A stretch of 34,716 bases of DNA from Candidatus Altarchaeota archaeon (GTDB lineage Archaea > SpSt-1190): NCBI GenBank assembly GCA_018220935.1, contig JAAOXU010000016.1:1-34716 (forward strand). The letters are read 5' to 3'. Shown here piece by piece: positions 23,365-29,271 of this stretch. Numbering within the stretch: position 1 is the stretch's first letter; every line of letters starts with the position of its first letter. Under the pieces are notes generated by a model, which was given only the letters and a program-made list of their open reading frames with translations, was not told the origin of the DNA and ran no database searches. The position numbers and the translations under genes were made by a program.

Positions 23365-24315
23365 ATGGCTTTGGTTGTAGGTAGTCCGGAAGAAGTAAAG
23401 AATTGTTCTAAGTGTGGTGGTACTCGTATCAGCAAAGATACAATTCGTGGTGAAATAGTCTGCATGGAGTGCGGCTATGTTATTGAAGATAATCTAATTG
23501 ATTTTAGTCAGGAATGGCGTGAATTTGATGGTGATGATGTGAGTGGAAGGCGAAGAGCCGGTGCTCCGATAAGTCTAGCCAGACACGACAAAGGTGTTAG
23601 CACTGAACTTGGTATGGGTTTTAGTGATATATTCAAATTGCCTCCTCGTCTTAGGCCAAAATTCCTAAGACTAAAGAAATGGCAACAAAGAATCAGTACT
23701 GCGACTGAGCGTAACTTAAAGTATGCTTTAGCGGAACTGAAAAGATATACAAGCCAACTTAGTTTGTCTCCTGGAGTAGAAGAAACTTCAGCTCTAATTT
23801 ACAGACGTGCAGTTGCAAAAGAGCTTGTTAGGGGAAGGAGTATGGAAAGTGTGGTAGCTTCTGCGTTATATGCAGCGTGTAGAGAACACGGGACTCCTAG
23901 AACTTTAGATGAAATTGCTGAGGTTGCAAATATTCCAAAAAGAGAAATCGGCAGAACTTACAGATTCTTGTCAAGACAACTTGGAATTAGAATATTACCA
24001 ACTGATCCAGTTGACTATATCCCAAGATTCGCGAGTAACCTAAAGCTTACTGGTAAAACAGTAACAAGGGCCCTTGAAATTTTGAGTAAAGCCAAGGAGA
24101 TGGAATTAACCTCTGGGCGTGGACCTACTGGAGTGGCTGCAGCAGTACTATACATTGCAGCTCAACTCACAGGGGAAAAGAAAACTCAGCGAGAAGTAGC
24201 CGAAGTTGCAGGTGTTACAGAAGTAACCATAAGAAACCGCTACAAGGAATTAGTCAAGAGTTTGAAGTTCAAGGAACTAGAAGAAAAGCCTCTCGTTGTA
24301 AGTGCAAAGGCATGA
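23365..24315 (+). CDS. tfb: Transcription initiation factor B (TFB)
   Basis: TFB bridges TBP-bound promoter DNA and RNA polymerase. The 316-residue protein has an N-terminal zinc ribbon (CSKCGG...CMECGY), a B-reader/linker region (SQEWREFDGDDVSGRRRAG), and two cyclin repeats; the second ends in a helix-turn-helix (QREVAEVAGVTEVTIRNRYKEL) that reads the BRE. The start is ATG 23365, set by GGAGGG 7 nt upstream. It is followed after one base by a SWIM-domain gene. A single TFB gene is visible in the window. Confidence 0.96.
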   Translation: MALVVGSPEEVKNCSKCGGTRISKDTIRGEIVCMECGYVIEDNLIDFSQEWREFDGDDVSGRRRAGAPISLARHDKGVSTELGMGFSDIFKLPPRLRPKFLRLKKWQQRISTATERNLKYALAELKRYTSQLSLSPGVEETSALIYRRAVAKELVRGRSMESVVASALYAACREHGTPRTLDEIAEVANIPKREIGRTYRFLSRQLGIRILPTDPVDYIPRFASNLKLTGKTVTRALEILSKAKEMELTSGRGPTGVAAAVLYIAAQLTGEKKTQREVAEVAGVTEVTIRNRYKELVKSLKFKELEEKPLVVSAKA

Positions 24316-24316
24316 T

Positions 24317-24574
24317 ATGGATAAGTTCCACAAGGCTAAAAGTTTAACAGAGGACAATAAGGTCAAGTACAAAGGCCTTATTGGCTCTTCTCTTTATTTT
24401 TCTGTATTGTCCAATAGTGAGCACCAGGTACTTTTTAGGATAGCTAATCACCGGTGGATGTGTGATTGTGAGTGGGCAGCACTTCATAAAAAAGACTGTT
24501 CTCACATTCTAGCGGCTAAGCAATGGCTAAAAATGAATGAATCTGAAAGTATTAAAACCAACGAAGTTCAGTAA
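24317..24574 (+). CDS. SWIM zinc-finger protein
   Basis: An 85-residue protein with a clear SWIM motif: WMCDCEWAALHKKDCSHILAA, that is CxC...CxH (about residues 47-62 from ATG 24317), preceded by two beta-strands. SWIM domains bind zinc and mediate DNA or protein contacts. ATG 24317 starts one base after the TFB stop, and the GTG 24302 start would overlap TFB, so it is probably co-transcribed with TFB. Function in archaea is unknown; the placement suggests a link to transcription or DNA processes. Confidence 0.82.
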   Translation: MDKFHKAKSLTEDNKVKYKGLIGSSLYFSVLSNSEHQVLFRIANHRWMCDCEWAALHKKDCSHILAAKQWLKMNESESIKTNEVQ

Positions 24575-24580
24575 GATTTA

Positions 24581-24595
24581 TCCCGCGATGCGGGA
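24581..24595. repeat. Small dispersed palindrome, copy 3, before tRNA-Ser
   Basis: TCCCGC-GAT-GCGGGA is a perfect 6-bp stem located between the SWIM gene and tRNA-Ser. It directly follows GATTTA, a possible TATA-like element about 28 nt upstream of the tRNA. Confidence 0.6.
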
Positions 24596-24605
24596 ATACT
24601 ACGCT

Positions 24606-24688
24606 GCTGAGATGGCGGAGTCTGGTAACGCGCTAGCCTGCTAAGCTAGTTTCCTTTGGATGCGTGGGTTCGAATCCCACTCTCAGCG
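24606..24688 (+). tRNA. tRNA-Ser (anticodon GCT)
   Basis: The acceptor GCTGAGA (24606-24612) pairs with TCTCAGC (24681-24687), and G73 follows. The anticodon stem CTAGC/GCTAG encloses CT-GCT-AA, giving anticodon GCT (AGC/AGU codons). A long variable arm and GTGGGTTCGAATCCCAC T-arm complete a class II tRNA of 83 nt. No intron and no encoded CCA are present. Confidence 0.96.
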
Positions 24689-24690
24689 CT

Positions 24691-24735
24691 TCAAGCTTTT
24701 CTTCGCACTCGCTTTACTCGGCTCGAAAATCTTGA
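24691..24735 (+). terminator. Hairpin just downstream of tRNA-Ser
   Basis: TCAAG-c-TTTTC (24691-24701) pairs with GAAAA-t-CTTGA (24725-24735): 10 bp with one mismatch around a 23-nt CG-rich loop that contains TTCGCACTCGC. It begins 3 nt after the tRNA and may serve 3'-end formation. Confidence 0.45.
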
Positions 24736-24758
24736 CCAAAAACAGAACTTAATAATTA

Positions 24759-25232
24759 TTAAGCAACCAGGGCAGATTCAAACACTTCATTGTACTTTTC
24801 TTCGTTGGTTACTGTTAGTTCATATTTTAATGAAATACTACCATTTTTGACAATTTCACTTTCATTAATGGAATTGTTTGCGATATTTTCGTCACCAACA
24901 ATGGAATAAATATCCAATTCGTTATTTGTTCGGATATTTGGTCCATAAAACATATCTTTCAAACGATTTTTAACGCCCTTTTCTCTTTTTGGAACTTCAA
25001 CAAAGTCATCATTTATTTTTGCATATAGTGACATTTCTGAATTTGAAGGCGTTTTTAGAAATATATCTTTTTCTATCTCATCATATCTTATTGCTAGGTC
25101 GGTTTTACCATCACCATTTATGTCAACATTATGTTCGTCATTAAAACCTGTGTTGGGGGTGGGATAGAGTTCTTGGTCTAATAATTGTTTTTCCTTTTTA
25201 TAATGTCCAAATCCGTTCCAACCTTTCCTCAT
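24759..25232 (-). CDS. Hypothetical protein with EF-hand/dockerin-like calcium loop
   Basis: A 157-residue acidic, Asn-rich protein. DINGDGKTDLAIRYDE (about residues 37-52) fits the DxDxDGxxD calcium-binding loop of EF-hand, dockerin and FG-GAP repeats. No signal peptide or membrane helix is seen, although such loops are usually extracellular, so it is either cytoplasmic or exported unconventionally. ATG 25232 lies 26 nt after a TATATAAA-like box, predicting a leaderless mRNA. It is convergent with tRNA-Ser and divergent from the deaminase gene. No family beyond the loop is recognised. Confidence 0.6.
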   Translation of the reverse strand: MRKGWNGFGHYKKEKQLLDQELYPTPNTGFNDEHNVDINGDGKTDLAIRYDEIEKDIFLKTPSNSEMSLYAKINDDFVEVPKREKGVKNRLKDMFYGPNIRTNNELDIYSIVGDENIANNSINESEIVKNGSISLKYELTVTNEEKYNEVFESALVA

Positions 25233-25252
25233 GTGACTGTTTGTGATGTTTT

Positions 25253-25263
25253 CATTTATATAA
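25253..25263 (-). promoter_or_regulatory. TATA-like box of the EF-hand-like gene
   Basis: The minus-strand AATTATATAAA is centred about 26 nt before ATG 25232. Confidence 0.5.
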
Positions 25264-25308
25264 TTTACTACAAATTAGTGATGACAAATACGTTCTGTGG
25301 TACTAATT

Positions 25309-25317
25309 TCTTTAAAC
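25309..25317 (+). promoter_or_regulatory. TATA-like box of the deaminase gene
   Basis: TTTTAAAC-type sequence (TCTTTAAAC) is centred about 24 nt before ATG 25338. Confidence 0.45.
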
Positions 25318-25337
25318 TTTAACAACCAAAGTTTTCA

Positions 25338-25820
25338 ATGACTTACAAAAGGCCAAGTTGGGATGAGTATTTTATGGGTATAGTTGATGCAGTATCTACT
25401 CGTGCAACATGTGACCGTGGGAGAACTGCTGTAGTATTTGTAAAAGACAAAATAATTCTAACTACTGGATACGTGGGAAGTCCTGCTGGTACTGATCACT
25501 GTGATGATGTTGGTCACTTAATGAAATCAGTAACCCACAGCGATGGATCAGTTTCAAAACACTGTATGAGAACAAATCATGCAGAAATTAATGCCGTTGC
25601 ACTCGCAGCAAAAAAAGGTATTTCAATTGATGGTGCCTCAATGTATTGTAAGTTGGCGCCTTGTTATACGTGCGCAAAAATGTTAATTAATACTGGTGTA
25701 GTCAGGGTGGTTTGTCAAAAAAAATATCACAAAGGACAAGAGAGTGCCAAGATGTTAGAAAACGCAGGAATAAAAATTGAATTTTTAGAAGATGATGTTG
25801 AGGATTACACAAATCAGTGA
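25338..25820 (+). CDS. dCMP/cytidine deaminase family protein
   Basis: A 160-residue zinc-dependent deaminase. NHAEINAV (about residues 77-84) gives the zinc His and the catalytic Glu, and APCYTCAKML (about 106-115) the two zinc Cys. N-terminal RPSWDEYFMGIVDAVSTRATCDRGRTAVVF and the GSPAGTDHCDDVGH insertion are typical of ComEB-like dCMP deaminases, which convert dCMP to dUMP for thymidylate synthesis. It is followed by a serine-hydrolase gene 4 nt downstream. Confidence 0.92.
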   Translation: MTYKRPSWDEYFMGIVDAVSTRATCDRGRTAVVFVKDKIILTTGYVGSPAGTDHCDDVGHLMKSVTHSDGSVSKHCMRTNHAEINAVALAAKKGISIDGASMYCKLAPCYTCAKMLINTGVVRVVCQKKYHKGQESAKMLENAGIKIEFLEDDVEDYTNQ

Positions 25821-25824
25821 TAAT

Positions 25825-26358
25825 ATGAAAGTTTACTCTATACATTGTTGGGAAGGGAGCCCCAAAGGGTACTGGCAGCCGTGGCTAAAAAAAGAGCTTG
25901 AGGCTAAGGGTTTTGAAATCGTGATTCCAGTCATGCCAAACACTGCAAATCCCAAGTTCAATGAGTGGCTTTCTCATATGCAAAAAGTTGTTACAAAATC
26001 AGATGGCGTTTATTTTGTTGGTCACAGTTTGGGTTGCATTACCATTATGCGGTTTCTTGAAACGCTTCCTAAAGGGATAAAGGCTAAAACTGTAGTGATG
26101 GTTGCAGGATTTTCTGATGATCTTGGATACCAAAAAATAAGTTCATTTTTCCAGACCGAATTAGATTGGGAAAAAATCAAAAATTCTTGTGAAAACTTTG
26201 TGGCTATTTTTTCAGACGACGATCCACACGTCCCACTAAAACATGCTGATATCTTTATGGAAAAACTTGGTGCAAAAATAATAATCAAAAAGGGAAGAAA
26301 ACATTTTGGTGAAAACACCATGCCTGAAGTTTTAGACGAAATTTCAAAAACTACTTAA
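25825..26358 (+). CDS. RBBP9/YdeN-type serine hydrolase
   Basis: A 177-residue alpha/beta hydrolase. IHCWEGSPKGYWQPWLKKEL at the N-terminus is the RBBP9/YdeN pattern, GHSLG (about residues 70-74) holds the nucleophilic Ser, DDDPHVP (about 132-138) the acid, and KHFGE (about 157-161) the His. ATG 25825 is chosen because MKVYSIH is the usual start, just after the deaminase stop; the longer frame begins inside the deaminase gene. The natural substrate is not known. A small esterase is likely. Confidence 0.88.
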   Translation: MKVYSIHCWEGSPKGYWQPWLKKELEAKGFEIVIPVMPNTANPKFNEWLSHMQKVVTKSDGVYFVGHSLGCITIMRFLETLPKGIKAKTVVMVAGFSDDLGYQKISSFFQTELDWEKIKNSCENFVAIFSDDDPHVPLKHADIFMEKLGAKIIIKKGRKHFGENTMPEVLDEISKTT

Positions 26359-26379
26359 ACCCTGAGCCTTTTTCAAGCG

Positions 26380-26715
26380 GTGGGGATGTTAAACACAAAT
26401 AAGGATGAAACTCAGATTCCTCTGAGCTATACTGCTTGGAGGGACCAATTAGACCGTGATATTCCAGATACTGAAAGCGTTAAAGACCACGTTTTTTTCC
26501 AAGTTAGTGAATTTGAAAAGCGTTACCAAAAGAATCACGGTAATGAGCTTGTTGAGCGTGTTTATTCTAATGACAAGAGTGAACTCTTAAGGAAACTAAC
26601 TAAACAAACATACACGGATCTAAGAGATATAACCCCAATTATGATTATGCTACAACATCTGGCCTATCATGAGTTTCAGAAAACTAAAGATTTTGAAGCT
26701 AACAAAAAATATTAA
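26380..26715 (+). CDS. Hypothetical helical protein (111 aa)
   Basis: A small soluble, charged and mostly helical protein with no family I recognise. It contains no cysteine, no signal peptide and no membrane helix. GTG 26380 is preceded by CTTAAAC centred about 24 nt upstream, consistent with a leaderless start; ATG 26386 is two codons later. It is convergent with the transporter gene, 10 nt away. Its codon use resembles that of the neighbours. Confidence 0.6.
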   Translation: MGMLNTNKDETQIPLSYTAWRDQLDRDIPDTESVKDHVFFQVSEFEKRYQKNHGNELVERVYSNDKSELLRKLTKQTYTDLRDITPIMIMLQHLAYHEFQKTKDFEANKKY

Positions 26716-26725
26716 TTCTTAAAAA

Positions 26726-27577
26726 CTAAAATTCTAAATTCGGCAGTATTGCGCCGCAGAGAACCAGAAATCCACCCGCAATTGCTCCAAATCCAAGAAC
26801 TTCACCAAAAACAACCCACCCAAATAACGAGCCAAATATGGCTTCAAGGGGTATTATCATGCTACCTAATTGGGCTTCAATTCTTCTAAAGCCATACGCA
26901 ACCAAAAACAAGGTTAAAATTTGCGAGAACGCATAGATTATTATTATGGCAAGAGGAAATGACCAACTAATTTTGGGTATTGATTCGCCAAGTAATGACA
27001 TTCCAATTATTGACACAAAAACTGCAACCGTGCTTGAAATTAAGGTGATTTGTGGAATACTGTAACTTCCTGAAACTTTCTTTGTAAATACATTCCATGA
27101 GCCTATGGCAAGCCCCGCAATTACTGGATAAATTAAGTCTAGTGATTTGGTGACATCAAACGAATAAATCATCCAGAGTCCAAGAACTGAGAGGGTGACT
27201 GAAATAAGTTTTTTAGAGTTTAATTTCTCACCAAATAGAATCCCTCCCCAAAAATAACCCGCCAAAATTGATGCTGCAATTGAAATAAAATAAACGGGTC
27301 CGATGCCAAGTTTTAGAAAACTAACAAATATGAAAATCATGATGGTTGAATCAAATAAAGCCCAGATAGCAAACCATTTCAAGTCTTTTTTGATTGATTG
27401 CCACCCAACTTTAAACCAAATAACAAATCCAAATATACACATAATTATTAAATTTCTAATTAAGTTCTGAGAAAAAACTCCGTATTCAGTCCCAATCCAT
27501 CTTGCATAAACTCCCATTGATCCATAAATTAATGTTGCAAGAAACACTGAAAAAACACCTTGTTGTTTCTCATCCAC
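26726..27577 (-). CDS. EamA/DMT-superfamily transporter
   Basis: A 283-residue membrane protein with about ten transmembrane helices arranged as two five-helix repeats, typical of the drug/metabolite transporter superfamily. Diagnostic bits are YGSMGVYARWIG near the N-terminus, the Gly-rich IAGLAIGSWNVF at the centre of the second repeat, and LGSMIIPLEAIFGSLFGWVVFGEVLG at the end. The substrate is unknown. The start is GTG 27577; the AT-rich stretch 27591-27610 contains the likely promoter. Confidence 0.88.
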   Translation of the reverse strand: MDEKQQGVFSVFLATLIYGSMGVYARWIGTEYGVFSQNLIRNLIIMCIFGFVIWFKVGWQSIKKDLKWFAIWALFDSTIMIFIFVSFLKLGIGPVYFISIAASILAGYFWGGILFGEKLNSKKLISVTLSVLGLWMIYSFDVTKSLDLIYPVIAGLAIGSWNVFTKKVSGSYSIPQITLISSTVAVFVSIIGMSLLGESIPKISWSFPLAIIIIYAFSQILTLFLVAYGFRRIEAQLGSMIIPLEAIFGSLFGWVVFGEVLGFGAIAGGFLVLCGAILPNLEF

Positions 27578-27628
27578 TTGACAACTAAAACCTTTATACT
27601 AAAAATACTATCCTTGTCTTCCAAACTA

Positions 27629-28255
27629 TCAAATATATGTTGTTCTTGCGAGAACAAGTAGCCAATTCACATCCTGATCTTTACTATCTTGAATTTTAGA
27701 CTTTATAATTTCAAATCCATTTGACTTTAATGTATTCTCTACGTATTGTGGGCTATATTGAAAAAAATACCGCGACCCACCATATGTATTCTTTTCTTGA
27801 ATAAATTCTTTAGATCTAGTCTGAACATCTAAACTCAAAATACCGTTTCTTTTCAGTACTCTATATGCTTCCTTTACTGCTTTTTCAAAATCTGGTTTAT
27901 CTAAGTGATGAAACACACCAACACTAAAAATTCCATCAAAAAAGTTATTTGAGTACTTAAGATTTGTTACACTCATTTTCTGTATATTTGCTTCTGGTGC
28001 CCTTTCTTTTGCGATTTTTACCATACTTTCTGCAAGATCTATTCCGTAAACTTCACGTATGCCTTTTTTTGTAAATGTTTTCAAATCTCTTCCTGGGCCA
28101 CACCCACTATCAAGAACTCGTTCATTACTAGGTAAATTATGCAAAAAAGCTTCAATTTTATCTTGCCAAAATTGTGGTTCGTCGTTACCCCAAACTTTAT
28201 CATATTCGCCACTTTTTGAATTGTACGTTTCAACAGTTTTTTTGTTTAAATTCAC
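27629..28255 (-). CDS. Class I SAM-dependent methyltransferase
   Basis: A 208-residue Rossmann methyltransferase. Motif I VLDSGCGPGRDLKTF, the acidic ribose ligand in GIDLAESM, then FDGIFSVGVFHHLDKPDFEKAVKEAYRVLKRNGILSLDV (motifs IV-V) are clear. The target cannot be told from these motifs; a tRNA or small-molecule methyltransferase is equally possible. GTG 28255 is chosen rather than TTG 28273, because the ATTAAAAAT box (28276-28284) is centred about 25 nt upstream of it but only about 7 nt from the TTG. Confidence 0.85.
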   Translation of the reverse strand: MNLNKKTVETYNSKSGEYDKVWGNDEPQFWQDKIEAFLHNLPSNERVLDSGCGPGRDLKTFTKKGIREVYGIDLAESMVKIAKERAPEANIQKMSVTNLKYSNNFFDGIFSVGVFHHLDKPDFEKAVKEAYRVLKRNGILSLDVQTRSKEFIQEKNTYGGSRYFFQYSPQYVENTLKSNGFEIIKSKIQDSKDQDVNWLLVLARTTYI

Positions 28256-28275
28256 GGATTTAGAAAAGCTCAACC

Positions 28276-28284
28276 ATTAAAAAT
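28276..28284. promoter_or_regulatory. AT-rich TATA-like box shared by the methyltransferase and tRNA-Leu
   Basis: ATTAAAAAT is centred about 25 nt from GTG 28255 (minus) and about 31 nt from the tRNA-Leu 5' end (plus). The sharing is inferred from spacing only. Confidence 0.4.
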
Positions 28285-28310
28285 CCAATAGGCTCAATAA
28301 TAATTATCGT

Positions 28311-28394
28311 GCCGGGATGGCGGAGTCTGGAAAACGCGTCAGACTCAAAATCTGATCCTTAGTAGGTACGCAGGTTCAAATCCTGCTCCCGGCA
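28311..28394 (+). tRNA. tRNA-Leu (anticodon CAA)
   Basis: The acceptor GCCGGGA pairs with TCCCGGC (28387-28393), with A73 at 28394. The anticodon stem TCAGA/TCTGA encloses CT-CAA-AA, giving anticodon CAA (UUG codons). The long variable arm and GCAGGTTCAAATCCTGC T-arm mark a class II tRNA of 84 nt. No intron and no encoded CCA. Confidence 0.96.
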
Positions 28395-28398
28395 CTCA

Positions 28399-28438
28399 CA
28401 AACTTTTATCCCGTTTCGACGGGATGAAAAAAAGTTTG
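28399..28438 (+). terminator. Long hairpin with UUCG tetraloop downstream of tRNA-Leu
   Basis: CAAACTTTT-ATCCCGT (28399-28414), loop TTCG, ACGGGAT (28419-28425), a 4-nt bulge GAAA, then AAAAGTTTG (28430-28438): 9 + 7 bp. The inner part (28409-28424) is copy 4 of the dispersed palindrome. It begins 5 nt after the tRNA and could shape its 3' end. Confidence 0.65.
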
Positions 28439-28490
28439 ATCAAAACACATTGTCTTCGCTCCGCTCGATAGAACAAACTAATTACTAAAG

Positions 28491-28499
28491 GTATAAATT
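28491..28499 (+). promoter_or_regulatory. TATA-like box of the small membrane protein gene
   Basis: GTATAAATT is centred 26 nt before ATG 28521, giving a leaderless transcript. Confidence 0.55.
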
Positions 28500-28520
28500 C
28501 TAAGAAGACAAAACATCTCA

Positions 28521-28859
28521 ATGATAGACTTTCTATTAATTGCAGTACTTGGGGCATTATTTGGTGTGCATTTTAGTTTTCATTACCTAATAATTGCTGC
28601 TGCTGGTTTACTTGTTGGCTTCTTTTTTGGGGGTTTGATGTTTTTCTTAAAAATTTTACCAGTACTCTTCATTTCATTTATTGTACCTTTAGTTTATGCT
28701 ATCTCTTCAGCTAATTCACTAAATTTTATGGGAATTGCAATTACTGCTGCGGCATTAACTGTTGGCTACAGTGCTGGGGCTGCTCTAGCGGTTGTAGTAC
28801 TTCCGTTTAGAATAGCTGGAAAAATTATGGGATTTTTCTGGAAGATAATTAAACACTAG
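28521..28859 (+). CDS. Small polytopic membrane protein (112 aa), unknown
   Basis: A hydrophobic protein with about four transmembrane helices: MIDFLLIAVLGALFGV, HYLIIAAAGLLVGFFFGGLMFF, ILPVLFISFIVPLVYAI and a Gly/Ala-rich IAITAAALTVGYSAGAALAVVV, ending in the short basic tail FWKIIKH. No catalytic motif or family is recognised. It has its own well-placed promoter and stands alone. Gly-zipper-like spacing in the first two helices suggests helix packing or oligomerisation. Confidence 0.7.
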   Translation: MIDFLLIAVLGALFGVHFSFHYLIIAAAGLLVGFFFGGLMFFLKILPVLFISFIVPLVYAISSANSLNFMGIAITAAALTVGYSAGAALAVVVLPFRIAGKIMGFFWKIIKH

Positions 28860-28914
28860 GTGAAGTAAGTGCATAAAATTTTGGGTAAAAGAAAACTCCG
28901 CACATTTTATTTTT

Positions 28915-28964
28915 GACCTTTAGAGTCCTTCTTTTATCAACTCAAAAGAAGTCTTTCACCGGTC
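28915..28964. other. Unassigned stem-loop element
   Basis: GACC and GGTC close the outer ends, and the inner CTTCTTTT (28928-28935) pairs perfectly with AAAAGAAG (28944-28951) around an 8-nt loop; asymmetric internal stretches lie between. The two strands give mirror-image structures, so the transcribed strand is unknown. It lies in the 158-bp gap between a membrane-protein gene and tRNA-Lys. Confidence 0.4.
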
Positions 28965-28991
28965 AAATACGTAACCATATTCTTCCTTTCT

Positions 28992-28997
28992 AAAAAA
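28992..28997 (-). terminator. Oligo-T terminator of tRNA-Lys
   Basis: A run of six A on the plus strand is six T on the tRNA-Lys strand, 21-26 nt past the tRNA 3' end. Archaeal RNA polymerase terminates at such T-runs. Confidence 0.5.
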
Positions 28998-29017
28998 CGT
29001 CTTACCAACCAATTTAG

Positions 29018-29091
29018 TGGGTCTAGAGGGATTTGAACCCTCGACTACTGGGTTAAAAGCCCAGCGCTCTACCAAGCTAAGCTATAGACCC
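29018..29091 (-). tRNA. tRNA-Lys (anticodon TTT)
   Basis: On the minus strand the acceptor GGGTCTA pairs with TAGACCC, A73 at 29018. The anticodon stem CTGGG/CCCAG encloses CT-TTT-AA, giving anticodon TTT. D-arm (GCTTAGCTTGGTAGAGC) and T-arm (GAGGGTTCAAATCCCTC) are normal for a 74-nt class I tRNA. No intron and no encoded CCA. A minus-strand TATA-like GGTTATAAAA lies near 29145-29154. Confidence 0.96.
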
Positions 29092-29164
29092 CACTTTGTG
29101 GAGCAAGTACTAAAGACTTGTCGCAGTGATAATTGGCTGCTTTTGTTTTATAACCTTTTCATTT

Positions 29165-29218
29165 TCCCCTGACTGCGGGGGATTTTCCTGTCATACGGGA
29201 TTTTCCTGCTATGTGAGA
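29165..29218. repeat. Three tandem copies of the small palindrome (copies 5-7)
   Basis: Three palindromes in a row: 29165-29182 (TCCCC/GGGGA arms), 29186-29200 (TCCTGT-CAT-ACGGGA, one G-T pair) and 29204-29218 (TCCTGC-TAT-GTGAGA, degenerate). Start-to-start spacing is 21 and 18 nt, and TTTTCC precedes each. They decline in quality in the direction of the DsbA-like gene. Confidence 0.6.
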
Positions 29219-29242
29219 TTGCTGTAATTAACTATGCTAATT

Positions 29243-29252
29243 TTTTATAAAC
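29243..29252 (+). promoter_or_regulatory. TATA box of the DsbA-like gene
   Basis: TTTTATAAAC is centred about 24 nt before ATG 29272; one of the best boxes in the window, with no SD following. Confidence 0.65.
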
Positions 29253-29271
29253 ACTGCTCGTTAACTAAAGC

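Noticed and set aside
24748-24763. Perfect palindrome CTTAATAATTATTAAG
   Set aside because: It is made only of AT-rich bases apart from the ends and overlaps a stop codon; such sequences arise often by chance at this composition.
24656-24850. Plus-strand open frame overlapping tRNA-Ser
   Set aside because: It covers the tRNA and the hairpin downstream and resembles no protein.
29165-29218. Three spaced repeats considered as a CRISPR fragment
   Set aside because: Units are only 15-18 bp, imperfect and almost contiguous, with no spacer of normal size and no cas gene nearby.
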